A stretch of 64,000 bases of DNA from Pseudomaricurvus sp033283335 (GCA_033283335.1 JAWMQP010000001.1:806001-870000); one strand, 5' to 3'. Positions 26,123 through 35,389 are shown, numbered from the stretch's first letter. Notes: a model not told the origin generated them from the sequence alone. Numbers and translations are program-made.

Positions 26123-28957
26123 TTAGCCAACCGTCAGCGCTTCCATGATAAAGCGATTTTGCTCTTCCATATGCACTGACATATAACCCGCTGCCGGTGC
26201 TGCTGAAGCACTGCGACCCACATAACTGAGGTACAGTTGCGGATTCAGGTCTTGCAACACGCGACGCATATGATGCTGGCTGCTGTACCAGGCGCCCTGA
26301 TTCATGGGCTCTTCCTGACACCACACCACTTCGGTCAAGTTGGTGAACGGTTTCAGAGCTTTCTTCAGTTCCACTTCCGGGAACGGGTACAGTTGTTCAA
26401 GACGAATCAGCGCCACATCATCCTGGCCGCCCTCCATGCGGGCTTCCAGCAGGTGGTAGTAGACTTTGCCACTGCACAAGACCGCGCGCTTGATCTTTTC
26501 AGGCGCCAACTCCTGCTCACCAATCACGTTCTGGAAAGCTCCGGTAGCCAGCTCTTCCAGGGAAGAGGTAGCCAGCTTGTGACGCAGAATCCATTTAGGG
26601 CTCATGACCACCAGAGGACGGCGCATGGGACGAATGGCCTGGCGACGCAGCATGTGGAATACCTGGGCTGGTGTCGTCGGGATACACACCTGGATATTGT
26701 GCTCGGCGCACAACTGCATAAAGCGCTCCAGGCGAGCGGACGAGTGCTCAGGCCCCTGCCCTTCGTAGCCGTGAGGCAACAGCATGGTCAAACCGCACAG
26801 ACGTCCCCACTTGTGCTCACCGCTGGTAATGAACTGATCAATCACCACCTGCGCACCATTGGCGAAGTCACCAAACTGGGCTTCCCAGATAATCAGGGCG
26901 TTGGGAGTCGTGGTGGCATAACCGTATTCAAACGCCAGTACCGCCTCTTCCGACAGGAAAGAGTCGTAGATGTCAAAATCCGGTTGGTCATCACTCAAAT
27001 GCTGTAAAGGGTTGTAACTGGTGCCATCTTTCTGGCTGTGGATCACCGCATGACGATGCGAAAACGTGCCGCGACCCACATCCTGTCCGGTCAAACGCAC
27101 CATCAGCCCCTGATCGAGGATGGTGGCGTAAGCCAGCATTTCGGCCATACCCCAGTTGATGGGCATGGCACCACTGGCCATCTTGCGACGGTCATCATAA
27201 ATTTTGGAAACCTGGCGATTCACTTGAACCCCATCGGGGATATCGCAAACCTTCTGCGCCAGCTCTTGCAGACGCTTCATTTCGAAACCCGTATCGGCCG
27301 GCGTTTTCCAGTCGTGGCCGATATAGGGCGTCCAGTCAACGAACAGCGACTCGTCGGGTTCACTCACCAGGCCGCGGGCCACATGTTCACCACGGTCCAG
27401 TGCAGCCCGATAGTCATTCACCATCAGGTCCGCTTCAGCCTGCGTCACAACACCTTCGCTCACCATTTTCTCGGCCATTAATGTCCGAGTGGTTTTTTGC
27501 TTGCGGATGGTCTGGTACATCAACGGCTGGGTGGCGGATGGATCATCGGTTTCGTTGTGGCCGCGACGACGGTAACACACCAAGTCGATAACCACGTCTT
27601 TCTTGAACTCGTAGCGATAGTCCATGGCCAACAAGGTGACAAACATCACCGCTTCCGGGTCATCGGCGTTGACGTGGAAAATCGGAGCCTCAATAACCTT
27701 GGCCACATCGGTACAGTACTCGGTGGAACGGGCATCTTCACGACGGCTGGTGGTAAAGCCCACCTGGTTATTGATGACAATATGAATGGTACCACCAGTG
27801 CCATAGGCACGAGTCTGGGACATCTGGAAGGTTTCCATCACCACACCCTGGCCGGCAAAGGCCGCGTCGCCATGCACAGAGATAGGCACAACCTTGTTAC
27901 CCAGGGGGTCCTGGCGACGGTCCTGACGAGCCCGTACGGAGCCCTCCACCACCGGCGATACGATTTCCAGGTGCGAAGGGTTGAACGACATGGCCAGGTG
28001 CACTTCGCCACCGGGAGTCATGACATTGGAGGAGAAACCCTGGTGGTATTTCACATCTCCGGAGCTGTCGAGCAGGCGCTTACCTTCGAACTCGTCAAAC
28101 AGATCGGCTGGATTCTTACCCAAAGTATTGACCAGGGTATTCAGGCGTCCACGGTGAGCCATACCCAGGACGATTTCCTTGGCGCCGTGCTCACCCGCTC
28201 GACGAATCAAACCGTCCAGCAAAGGAATAAAACTTTCACCACCCTCCAGACCAAAACGTTTAGTCCCTGGGTATTTACTGTCCAGGTGACGCTCCAGACC
28301 CTCAGCGGCCGTCAAACGGTCGAGGATGTGTTTACGGAAATCCGTTTCAAACGCCGGGTTGGAACGAACACTTTCCAAGCGCTGTTGCAGCCACTGCTTC
28401 TCTGCCAGGTTGGTGATGTGCATGATCTCGGGACCGACGGAACCACAGTAAGTCTTTTCCAAATCGGCGATAATTTCACGCAGCGGCGCTTCTTCTTTTC
28501 CAAAGAAAGTGTTGCCGGTTTGAAATACCGTATCGAGATCCGCAGGGGTCAAGCCGTGAAACCCCAGTTCCAGATCGGGCACGTTTTCACGCTGCATGAT
28601 TCCAAGGGGATCGAGTTTGGCTTTCTGGTGACCGCGAAAGCGGTAGGAGCTGATCAGCTGGACAACTTTAATCTGCTTGCTTTCGTGCTCAACGTTAACT
28701 CCGCCAGAGCCGGGAGCCGGCAGTGGGCGTGCACGGTTTTTACCAAGTAATTCAAAGTGTTCGCGTACAACGGAGTGAGGAACGTCCTGGGAAACGACGC
28801 CTTCGATACGGGGTAGCTGATCGAAGTAATTACGCCATTCTTCTGGGACGGCATTGGGATCGTGTAAATAGGTATCGTAGAGATCTTCAACATAGGCCGC
28901 ATTCCCACCGGAAAGATAGGAAGTGCTCCACAGTTTCTCCATGATGCTTTCTTGCAT
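26123..28957 (-). CDS. sucA: 2-oxoglutarate dehydrogenase E1
   Basis: Thiamine-diphosphate-dependent decarboxylase of the TCA cycle. The 944-residue protein starts MQESIMEKLWSTSYLSGGNA, matching Pseudomonas SucA. Motifs: MAHRGRLNTLVN, MSFNPSHLEIVSPVVEGS, HGDAAFAGQGVVMET and RRRGHNETDDPSATQP, the last part of the ThDP/substrate region. It is the first gene after the 462-base sdhB-sucA gap. That gap contains a terminator-like hairpin, so sucA probably has its own promoter in addition to read-through from sdh. Confidence 0.98.
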   Translation of the reverse strand: MQESIMEKLWSTSYLSGGNAAYVEDLYDTYLHDPNAVPEEWRNYFDQLPRIEGVVSQDVPHSVVREHFELLGKNRARPLPAPGSGGVNVEHESKQIKVVQLISSYRFRGHQKAKLDPLGIMQRENVPDLELGFHGLTPADLDTVFQTGNTFFGKEEAPLREIIADLEKTYCGSVGPEIMHITNLAEKQWLQQRLESVRSNPAFETDFRKHILDRLTAAEGLERHLDSKYPGTKRFGLEGGESFIPLLDGLIRRAGEHGAKEIVLGMAHRGRLNTLVNTLGKNPADLFDEFEGKRLLDSSGDVKYHQGFSSNVMTPGGEVHLAMSFNPSHLEIVSPVVEGSVRARQDRRQDPLGNKVVPISVHGDAAFAGQGVVMETFQMSQTRAYGTGGTIHIVINNQVGFTTSRREDARSTEYCTDVAKVIEAPIFHVNADDPEAVMFVTLLAMDYRYEFKKDVVIDLVCYRRRGHNETDDPSATQPLMYQTIRKQKTTRTLMAEKMVSEGVVTQAEADLMVNDYRAALDRGEHVARGLVSEPDESLFVDWTPYIGHDWKTPADTGFEMKRLQELAQKVCDIPDGVQVNRQVSKIYDDRRKMASGAMPINWGMAEMLAYATILDQGLMVRLTGQDVGRGTFSHRHAVIHSQKDGTSYNPLQHLSDDQPDFDIYDSFLSEEAVLAFEYGYATTTPNALIIWEAQFGDFANGAQVVIDQFITSGEHKWGRLCGLTMLLPHGYEGQGPEHSSARLERFMQLCAEHNIQVCIPTTPAQVFHMLRRQAIRPMRRPLVVMSPKWILRHKLATSSLEELATGAFQNVIGEQELAPEKIKRAVLCSGKVYYHLLEARMEGGQDDVALIRLEQLYPFPEVELKKALKPFTNLTEVVWCQEEPMNQGAWYSSQHHMRRVLQDLNPQLYLSYVGRSASAAPAAGYMSVHMEEQNRFIMEALTVG

Positions 28958-29094
28958 GTGTGCCCACCTTTAAACAGGGCAGAGCTTCCCGCGCAAGCAA
29001 CAGCAATGTACCAACCTATCTGACACGGCTTCACTTCTGCAGTCATGTCGACGAGACCAACGATTCGACATAGACACTGCAAAAGACAGCACCC

Positions 29095-29115
29095 GTATTT
29101 AGGACCACTAAATAC
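29095..29115. repeat. Operator-like perfect dyad upstream of sucA
   Basis: GTATTTAG and CTAAATAC (8-bp arms, 5-base centre) lie about 140 bases upstream of the sucA start. The arms are AT-rich, with no adjoining T run, so an operator is more likely than a terminator. The binding protein is unknown. Confidence 0.4.
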
Positions 29116-29240
29116 CGATAGTGCGTGAACCCCGTGAGAAACAAGCAGCCATTGCTTATCTACCTCACACAGTTAGCCGGGGACCTAATTTTATCAGGCA
29201 ACCCACTTACCCTAGCTATTTCTAGCATTAGCTAACAGTT

Positions 29241-29266
29241 AAAACGCTATCTTGTGAATAGCGTTT
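29241..29266 (-). terminator. Probable terminator or attenuator after sdhB
   Basis: Perfect 9-bp arms AAACGCTAT/ATAGCGTTT with a 7-base loop. On the minus strand the hairpin ends in a T4 run, fitting termination of sdhCDAB about 155 bases after the sdhB stop, possibly partial so that some transcripts continue into sucA. Confidence 0.6.
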
Positions 29267-29330
29267 CGCCTTTTCGGACTGCCCTTTCAGCAGATACACT
29301 GAGGGCCATGTCCATTAATTCAATCTTGTT

Positions 29331-29357
29331 AAGCCATCCACCAAAGGTGGATGGCTT
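29331..29357 (-). repeat. Perfect 12-bp hairpin with 3-base loop after sdhB
   Basis: AAGCCATCCACC and GGTGGATGGCTT pair perfectly across a 3-base loop. It lies 63 bases downstream of the sdhB stop. There is no U-run on either side, so it looks more like an mRNA 3'-end stabiliser or processing hairpin than a simple terminator. Confidence 0.65.
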
Positions 29358-29419
29358 GGGTCTCTGCACTAAATACAAACGCTCTGTAAGATGCCACCTC
29401 TTACGGGCGGCTATCGCAA

Positions 29420-30124
29420 TTAAGTAGCGCTGCGAATCAACATGTTGCGAATATGGCCAATGGCTCGAGTTGGGTTCAGGCCCTTTGGACATACCGACAC
29501 ACAGTTCTGGATACCATGACAACGGAATACGCTGAACGGATCATCCAGTTTGGCCAGACGAGCTTCAGTAGCGGTATCACGACTATCGGCCAGGAAGCGG
29601 TAAGCTTGAAGCAAGCCTGCTGGACCGATGAACTTGTCAGGATTCCACCAGAAAGACGGACAGCTGGTTGAACAGCAAGCACACAGAATACACTCGTACA
29701 AACCGTCCAGTTTGGCGCGGTCTTCCGGAGACTGCAGGCGCTCAATGGCAGGGGCCGGAGTGTCGTTTTGCAGGTATGGCTCAATTTTCTTGTACTGGGC
29801 GTAGAACTGGCTCATGTCGATCACCAGATCACGAATCACCGGCAGACCTGGCAGTGGACGCAGGACCAGGGTGTTGTTCTTAACGCACTCGGAAAGAGGC
29901 TTAATACACGCCAGACCGTTCTTGCCACTGATGTTCATACCGTCAGAACCACACACGCCTTCACGGCATGAACGACGGAAAGCCAGACTGGGATCCTGAG
30001 CCTTCAACAGCTCCAGGACGTCCAGTACCATCAAGTCTTTACCCTGAGTATCCACTTCATACTTCTGCATGTAAGGTGCGGAATCGGTTTCAGGGTTGTA
30101 ACGATAAACTTCTACTTTCAACAT
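29420..30124 (-). CDS. sdhB: Succinate dehydrogenase iron-sulfur subunit
   Basis: Electron-transfer subunit of complex II carrying three Fe-S centres. Ligand motifs: SCREGVCGSDGMNISGKNG for [2Fe-2S], CILCACCSTSCPSFWWN for [4Fe-4S] with the adjoining [3Fe-4S] cysteine, and CHGIQNCVSVCPKGLNP. The start is the ATG at 30124 (234 residues, MLKVEVYRYNPETDSAP), with a G-rich Shine-Dalgarno nine bases upstream; ATGs further upstream overlap sdhA. It closes sdhCDAB. Confidence 0.98.
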   Translation of the reverse strand: MLKVEVYRYNPETDSAPYMQKYEVDTQGKDLMVLDVLELLKAQDPSLAFRRSCREGVCGSDGMNISGKNGLACIKPLSECVKNNTLVLRPLPGLPVIRDLVIDMSQFYAQYKKIEPYLQNDTPAPAIERLQSPEDRAKLDGLYECILCACCSTSCPSFWWNPDKFIGPAGLLQAYRFLADSRDTATEARLAKLDDPFSVFRCHGIQNCVSVCPKGLNPTRAIGHIRNMLIRSAT

Positions 30125-30140
30125 AATCTGCATCCCCCGA

Positions 30141-31913
30141 TTAGTAGGTACGAACCTTAGGTTCGAACGCTTCCATGGTTTTTGGCGCAAAGTTCACATC
30201 ACGCTTACCAACACGCTTCTCTCCAGGGAAGTACATGGAGTGGCACAGCCAGTTTTCGTCATCGCGATCCTGATAGTCTTCACGAGCGTGAGCACCACGG
30301 GATTCTTTCCGCTCTTCCGCAGCGATGGCAGTAGCTTCAGCCACTTCCAGCAGGTTTTGCAGCTCCAGGGCTTCAATACGAGCGGTGTTGAACGCATTGG
30401 ACTTGTCAACCAGCTTAACGTTATCGATACGCTCGCGCAGTTCCGCCAGCTTGGCGATGCCCTGTTGCATGTATTCGCCCTTGCGGAATACGCCAAAGAA
30501 ATTCTGCATGGTGTTTTGCAGCTCTTTACGCAGCTCAGCAGCACCCTCACCATTGTTGGTGTTGTTGACAGCGTTCAAGCGAGACATGGCCGCTTCCAGG
30601 TCTGAGTCAGTCGCTTCGCGATGCTCGATACCCTCACGCAGGGATTTCTCGATATACAAGCCAGAGGCACGACCAAATACCACCAGGTCCAGCAGCGAGT
30701 TACCGCCCAGGCGGTTGGCGCCGTGAACAGACACACAGGCCACCTCACCACAGGCGTAGAAGCCTTCGATGACCTTGTCATTGCCGTCGGCGTCCTGAGT
30801 CAGGGCCTGGCCATGAATATTGGTGGGAATACCGCCCATCATGTAGTGACAGGTCGGCACGACTGGAATCGGCTCTTTAACCGGATCGGCGTGAGCAAAG
30901 GTACGCGACAGTTCCAGAATACCGGGCAGCTTGGCGTTCAGGGTCTCTTCACCCAGGTGATCCAGCTTCAGGAACACATGGTCAGCTTCAGGACCACAAC
31001 CACGGCCTTCGAGGATTTCCAAAACCATGGAACGGGCCACAACGTCACGACCGGCCAGGTCTTTGGCGTTAGGCGCGTAACGCTCCATAAAGCGCTCACC
31101 GTCCTTGTTCACCAGGTAGCCACCCTCGCCCCGGCAACCTTCAGTCACCAGTACACCGGCACCGGCAATACCGGTTGGGTGGAACTGCCACATCTCGATA
31201 TCTTGCACCGGGAAGCCGGCACGCAGAGCCATACCAACACCGTCACCGGTATTGATGTGAGCATTGGTGGTGGAGGCGTAAATACGACCGGCACCACCTG
31301 TGGCGAATACGGTAGCCTTGGATTTGACGTAGACCACTTCACCGTCTTCGATGTTCATGGCAATGACACCAGTCACAACGCCGTCCTGGTTTTTCACCAG
31401 ATCGATGGCGAACCACTCGTTCAGGAACACGGTGTCGTTTTTGACGTTGCCCTGATACAGGGTGTGCAACAACGCATGACCGGTACGGTCTGCAGCCGCA
31501 CAAGTACGTGCCGCCTGGCCGCCGCGGCCAAAGTCTTTGGACTGACCACCGAAAGGACGCTGGTAAATACGGCCATTTTCCTTACGGGAGAAAGGCAGAC
31601 CCATATGATCCAGTTCGAATACCGCTTCAGGACCTACAGAACACATGTACTCAATGGCGTCCTGGTCACCGATATAGTCGGAACCTTTGACGGTGTCGTA
31701 CATGTGCCAGCGCCAATCGTCGTTGGGGTCTTCAGAAGCAATGGCACAGGTGATACCACCCTGCGCGGACACCGTGTGTGAACGGGTCGGGAATACTTTA
31801 GTAATTACAGCGGTTTTGTAACCGGACTGGGCCAGCTGCAGCGCCGCGCGCATGCCAGCACCACCACCGCCAATCACAATACCGTCAAATGAAATCGTAC
31901 GCATGTTAGCCAT
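30141..31913 (-). CDS. sdhA: Succinate dehydrogenase flavoprotein subunit
   Basis: FAD-bearing catalytic subunit that oxidises succinate to fumarate. The 590-residue protein shows the dinucleotide fold GGGGAGMRAALQLAQSG, the covalent flavin histidine in RSHTVSAQGGITCAI, and the substrate/active-site region HPTGIAGAGVLVTEGCRG with RYAPNAKDLAGRD. Three bases separate it from sdhD upstream, and the sdhB ATG lies 16 bases after its stop. Membrane-associated on the cytoplasmic face. Confidence 0.99.
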   Translation of the reverse strand: MANMRTISFDGIVIGGGGAGMRAALQLAQSGYKTAVITKVFPTRSHTVSAQGGITCAIASEDPNDDWRWHMYDTVKGSDYIGDQDAIEYMCSVGPEAVFELDHMGLPFSRKENGRIYQRPFGGQSKDFGRGGQAARTCAAADRTGHALLHTLYQGNVKNDTVFLNEWFAIDLVKNQDGVVTGVIAMNIEDGEVVYVKSKATVFATGGAGRIYASTTNAHINTGDGVGMALRAGFPVQDIEMWQFHPTGIAGAGVLVTEGCRGEGGYLVNKDGERFMERYAPNAKDLAGRDVVARSMVLEILEGRGCGPEADHVFLKLDHLGEETLNAKLPGILELSRTFAHADPVKEPIPVVPTCHYMMGGIPTNIHGQALTQDADGNDKVIEGFYACGEVACVSVHGANRLGGNSLLDLVVFGRASGLYIEKSLREGIEHREATDSDLEAAMSRLNAVNNTNNGEGAAELRKELQNTMQNFFGVFRKGEYMQQGIAKLAELRERIDNVKLVDKSNAFNTARIEALELQNLLEVAEATAIAAEERKESRGAHAREDYQDRDDENWLCHSMYFPGEKRVGKRDVNFAPKTMEAFEPKVRTY

Positions 31914-31916
31914 TGC

Positions 31917-32285
31917 TTAAAACCCCCACAGAATTTCGATACCCCAAACGGTGTAAGTCACGGTGACCACACCCAGCACTATTTGTGCAAAAACCCGCAG
32001 AACAGTACCCGTGGTACCCATCAGGCGGGTGGTCAGGTAATCAGTCAGCACCGCCCACAAACCAATCCAGGCGTGTGCAGCAAGGGACAGCAAGGTAATC
32101 AGGCTGAAAACACGCATCCAAAGGTGACTGTAGAGCTCTTTCCACTGCTCGTAGCCCACCTCGGGCGTCAGGAGAATAAAACCAACCAAAAAGATGGTAT
32201 AAGCGGCCATAACCACGGCGCTAATACGCTGAACCATCCAATCATACAGGCCACTGCGGCCAAAACTGGTTACTGCAGTTACCAT
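31917..32285 (-). CDS. sdhD: Succinate dehydrogenase membrane anchor subunit
   Basis: Hydrophobic anchor of complex II with three membrane helices (about residues 18-38, 52-80 and 92-118). The conserved family start is MVTAVTSFGRSGLYDWMVQR, so I use the ATG at 32285 (122 residues) rather than the GTG two codons earlier. The helix-2 histidine in AAHAWIGLWAVLTDYL is the likely haem ligand. It overlaps the sdhC stop by seven bases. Confidence 0.95.
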   Translation of the reverse strand: MVTAVTSFGRSGLYDWMVQRISAVVMAAYTIFLVGFILLTPEVGYEQWKELYSHLWMRVFSLITLLSLAAHAWIGLWAVLTDYLTTRLMGTTGTVLRVFAQIVLGVVTVTYTVWGIEILWGF

Positions 32286-32653
32286 ACCCACACCCCCGCT
32301 AAAACAATCAGTACAACGGCAACAACCAGAGCGATTTTGGCGCCTGTTTGACCGCCTTGAAGAGTTTCACCAATACCGGCATCCATAATCAGGTGGCGGA
32401 TACCCGCAACCAGGTGGTATGCCAGGGCAGCCAGCGTTCCCCAAATAAAGAATTGGTAAACCGGCTTCTGCAAACCCTCTTTTAATGCCGCAAAGCTTTC
32501 TGCTGATTCCAGGCTGGCATCCAGCATACAGAGCAGAATGGCAACACCGGCAAACAGGATGACACCTGAAACGCGGTGCAAAATCGACACATAAGCAGTT
32601 ATCGGGAGTTTAATTGTGGCAATGTCAAGATTGACAGGTCTGTTCTTGTTCAC
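32279..32653 (-). CDS. sdhC: Succinate dehydrogenase cytochrome b556 subunit
   Basis: First gene of sdhCDAB: a 124-residue anchor with three helices that binds haem b and quinone together with SdhD. Conserved features are RPVNLDIATIKLPITAYVSI, ILHRVSGVILFAG and the histidines in YHLVAGIRHLIMD, the family haem-ligand segment. A predicted promoter lies about 200 bases upstream; gltA is divergent. Confidence 0.96.
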   Translation of the reverse strand: MNKNRPVNLDIATIKLPITAYVSILHRVSGVILFAGVAILLCMLDASLESAESFAALKEGLQKPVYQFFIWGTLAALAYHLVAGIRHLIMDAGIGETLQGGQTGAKIALVVAVVLIVLAGVWVW

Positions 32654-32849
32654 GGTTGAGTCACACCTTTTATCAGCCCTTGAACAGGCATTTATTGACT
32701 ACAGCTAGTTGATGGACTAGATGACTACATCTATATCTAAGACGACAGCGGATAGTTGTTGACGGCTAGAACAGCAAAAGGCTGCAAACATCCCCCAAGC
32801 ATAGGCAGCCAGCACTACTAGTGCCAACTACCCCTGCAAGACGCGCAAA

Positions 32850-32878
32850 ATTATAGAGATACGCTTGTAAAAAAACAA
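32850..32878 (-). promoter_or_regulatory. Candidate promoter of sdhCDAB
   Basis: On the minus strand a perfect TATAAT (32855-32850) follows TTGTTT (32878-32873) after 17 bases. The -35 matches the consensus at four of six positions. The spacer is T-rich. Start near 32843, giving a leader of about 190 bases. Confidence 0.5.
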
Positions 32879-33102
32879 CAAAAACACGCCTTTTCAGTCA
32901 CTTACTCTGAGGATTTTTGCGCCTCGTTCGTCCCCCGGCGGCGCAAAAGTCATCACACTGAACAACATTCGGGCGCCTGCACCAGATTGCACCACTCCGC
33001 CTCGCCCCGCACCAGAAAGGCACAGCTGCAACATAAACCCTAAGGAACTGCGACATTTACGCTCTCTTTGAGGTAAACTCCCGTTTTGTAGGCTTTTTTC
33101 AA

Positions 33103-33130
33103 TTGACAATGATTTTGGGCGCCTTATAGT
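33103..33130 (+). promoter_or_regulatory. Strong sigma-70 promoter of gltA
   Basis: TTGACA (33103-33108, exact consensus) and TATAGT (33125-33130, five of six) are spaced 16 bases apart. Transcription would start near 33137, about 80 bases before the gltA ATG at 33219. Confidence 0.75.
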
Positions 33131-33218
33131 GTGGCCCGCCTCACATTCCGTTTTTGCTGACTCAGGCAGAGCAAGCGATGCGGAACTGTATATAAATTTT
33201 TCACTACAGGAGTCCGTA

Positions 33219-34508
33219 ATGACTGATAAGAAAGCACAACTTTCGGTCGACGGTTTGGATGAATCCATCGAATTGCCGATTTATTCCGGTAGCACTGGCC
33301 CCGACGTTATTGATGTAACCAGCCTGACCGGTAACGGCTATTTCACTTACGATCCGGGTTTCATGTCAACCGCCGCATGCGAGTCCAAACTGACTTACAT
33401 TGATGGTGGCAAGGGCGTTCTGCTGCACGGCGGCTACCCAATCGAACAGCTGGCTAAGCACTCGGACTACCTGGAGACCTGCTATCTGCTGCTGAATGGC
33501 GAATTGCCGAATGCCCAGCAGAAAAAAGAGTTTGTGAACATCATCACCAACCACACCATGGTGCATGAGAACATCGCTCGCTTTTTCCGCGGCTTCCGTA
33601 GCGATGCTCACCCCATGGCCATAATGTGCGGCGTTGTTGGTGCCCTGTCAGCGTTCTACCACGACTCTACGGACATCACGAATCCCGAGCACCGTAAGAT
33701 TTCCGCTCATCGCCTGATCGCAAAGATGCCCACCCTGGCAGCCATGTGCTACAAGCACCATGTCGGCCAGCCATTCATGTACCCGAACAACAAGCTCTCC
33801 TACTCTGAGAACTTCCTGCACATGATGTTCGGCACTCCTTGTGACGACCCTGAAGTGAACCCTGTTCTGGCCAAAGCCATGGACAAGATCTTCCTGCTGC
33901 ACGCCGACCACGAACAAAACGCGTCAACGTCTACCGTGCGTCTGGCTGGCTCTTCCGGCGCCAACCCCTTTGCCTGTATCGCTGCCGGTATTGCGACACT
34001 GTGGGGTCCCGCTCACGGCGGTGCCAATGAGGCGGTTCTGAACATGCTGCAGGAAATCGGCAGTGTTGAGAACATCGACAAGTTTGTCGCCAAAGCCAAG
34101 GACAAGAACGACCCGTTCCGCCTGATGGGCTTCGGTCACCGCGTCTACAAGAACTTCGACCCTCGCGCCAAGGTTATGAAAGAGACCTGCGACGAAGTTC
34201 TGAAAGAGCTGGGCATCAAAGACCCCATGCTGGACATCGCCATGCGCCTGGAGCAAATCGCCCTGGAAGACGAGTACTTCATCGAGAAGAAACTCTACCC
34301 CAACGTCGACTTCTACTCCGGCATCATCATGAAAGCGATTGGCATTCCTACCGACATGTTCACCGTGATCTTTGCGACCGGTCGTACCGTTGGCTGGATC
34401 GCCCACTGGCACGAAATGATCTCCAGTCCATACAAGATTGGTCGTCCTCGCCAGCTGTACACCGGCTACACGCCACGCGATTACGTACCTATGGATCAGC
34501 GCAAGTAA
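33219..34508 (+). CDS. gltA: Citrate synthase
   Basis: Condenses acetyl-CoA with oxaloacetate to citrate. The start is the ATG at 33219 (429 residues) behind an AGGAG Shine-Dalgarno; an upstream in-frame ATG at 33129 lies inside the predicted promoter and is rejected. Catalytic histidines are in HADHEQNAST and GFGHRVYKNFDPRAK, with the substrate loop HGGYPIEQLA. This is the type II, hexameric NADH-sensitive Gram-negative form by length and N-terminal domain. It is divergent from sdhCDAB and ends at a bidirectional terminator. Confidence 0.98.
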   Translation: MTDKKAQLSVDGLDESIELPIYSGSTGPDVIDVTSLTGNGYFTYDPGFMSTAACESKLTYIDGGKGVLLHGGYPIEQLAKHSDYLETCYLLLNGELPNAQQKKEFVNIITNHTMVHENIARFFRGFRSDAHPMAIMCGVVGALSAFYHDSTDITNPEHRKISAHRLIAKMPTLAAMCYKHHVGQPFMYPNNKLSYSENFLHMMFGTPCDDPEVNPVLAKAMDKIFLLHADHEQNASTSTVRLAGSSGANPFACIAAGIATLWGPAHGGANEAVLNMLQEIGSVENIDKFVAKAKDKNDPFRLMGFGHRVYKNFDPRAKVMKETCDEVLKELGIKDPMLDIAMRLEQIALEDEYFIEKKLYPNVDFYSGIIMKAIGIPTDMFTVIFATGRTVGWIAHWHEMISSPYKIGRPRQLYTGYTPRDYVPMDQRK

Positions 34509-34529
34509 TTACCGCTATTCTGGTATCGC

Positions 34530-34559
34530 AAAAAAGGCCGCTGAGAAGCGGCCTTTTTT
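34530..34559. terminator. Bidirectional terminator between gltA and the lapG-like gene
   Basis: Perfect 8-bp stem AGGCCGCT/AGCGGCCT with a 4-base loop, flanked by A6 and T6. It serves gltA on the plus strand and the convergent lapG-like gene on the minus strand. Confidence 0.9.
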
Positions 34560-34569
34560 ATGCCTAAAC

Positions 34570-35244
34570 TTAAAGCGCAAGCTCTTGCAGCAAACGCTCA
34601 TTGACCTCCCGCCACTGGGGCAAACTCTGCTGACTGTCAGCCTTGAGCTTTTTGCCACGCGATCGCGCCAGCCACAAGCCCTCCGCGTTAAAACTGTATA
34701 TGGGCAACAAATCGGTACGCTGGGACGCCGGCAAGATATTTTTATTGATGTTGTCGAGAATCAGAGGCTCGGCCTCAGGATAGGGGTAATACGCCAGCAC
34801 CATATGCGCCTGATTAAGGCTCAGCGCCTTGACGTAGGTAATGCGAATTTTATCCCCGTCGACCCCGGTTTCGCTGAGGGTGAAAAACTTGCCAATGGAA
34901 AAGTCTTCACAATCGCCGCCATTGGTGGCCAGCATTTCAATCGGCGTCGCCCAGTAGTCCTCCTGTCCCCAGTGCTGCAGATCGCTCACCCACTCCAGCT
35001 GGTTAAAGAAGTCGTTCGCGCGCCTGGCCTTATCCAGGTCTGACCAGTCACTGCGCGCATGCCCCTCCAACAGCAACTGATGCCAGGCCTCTACTCGCTG
35101 TCGTGCCTGATGGTCATACTGCAACTCAATCTGTTCAAACAGCTGCTGGCTCATCTCCATCAATTGGGCAGAGGCATAGGCAGTACAAATACCAACCGCC
35201 AGGCCAGCCAATGCCGCCCCTATCGATGACGTTTTGATACCCAC
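34570..35244 (-). CDS. lapG: LapG-like periplasmic transglutaminase-like cysteine protease
   Basis: A 224-residue bacterial transglutaminase-like cysteine proteinase. Catalytic triad: C112 in NGGDCEDFS, H147 in QAHMVL, D164 in LILDN, matching the order and spacing of LapG. Residues 8-26 form a signal or anchor segment (ALAGLAVGICTAYAS). In Pseudomonas fluorescens LapG cleaves the adhesin LapA from the cell surface unless held by the c-di-GMP receptor LapD. Neither lapD nor a lapA-like adhesin is in the window, so the partner is unknown. It starts with GTG at 35244, with AGG about seven bases upstream, and stands alone. Confidence 0.88.
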   Translation of the reverse strand: MGIKTSSIGAALAGLAVGICTAYASAQLMEMSQQLFEQIELQYDHQARQRVEAWHQLLLEGHARSDWSDLDKARRANDFFNQLEWVSDLQHWGQEDYWATPIEMLATNGGDCEDFSIGKFFTLSETGVDGDKIRITYVKALSLNQAHMVLAYYPYPEAEPLILDNINKNILPASQRTDLLPIYSFNAEGLWLARSRGKKLKADSQQSLPQWREVNERLLQELAL

Positions 35245-35389
35245 TTGCTTGCCTACCCCTGATGACGACAGCGCGATGGTCGATTATAGCCCCAGATAAC
35301 GGCCAAACTCGACCCCGATCAGGTCCCCTTATCGCTACCAGCTCGATTTCAGTATACAATTCCGCCTAGCAGAACTAGAGACACATTTC

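Larger units (their letters stand above)
28958..29419. other. sdhB-sucA intergenic region with three perfect dyads
   Basis: No real gene was recognised in these 462 bases. The stretch holds three perfect inverted repeats, listed as separate features (29095-29115, 29242-29266 and 29331-29357), and presumably the sucA promoter. I could not pick convincing -35/-10 hexamers by eye. Short ORFs here lack ribosome-binding sites and family resemblance. Confidence 0.6.
32654..33218. other. Divergent promoter region of sdhC and gltA
   Basis: A 565-base region without a convincing gene. It contains a candidate promoter for sdhCDAB at 32850-32878 and a strong one for gltA at 33103-33130. The leaders are long: about 190 bases before sdhC and 80 before gltA, leaving room for small-RNA or Crc/Hfq-type control, which I could not confirm. 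ORFs in this region are out of keeping with neighbouring codon use. Confidence 0.7.

Noticed and set aside
29247..29522. Minus-strand ORF of 91 codons between sdhB and sucA
   Set aside because: Overlaps the sdhB 3' end, contains the 12-bp and 9-bp hairpins and has no family resemblance.
33129..33218. Upstream ATG of gltA giving 30 extra residues
   Set aside because: The ATG lies in the predicted -10 region and the ATG at 33219 has the AGGAG site and the family N-terminus.
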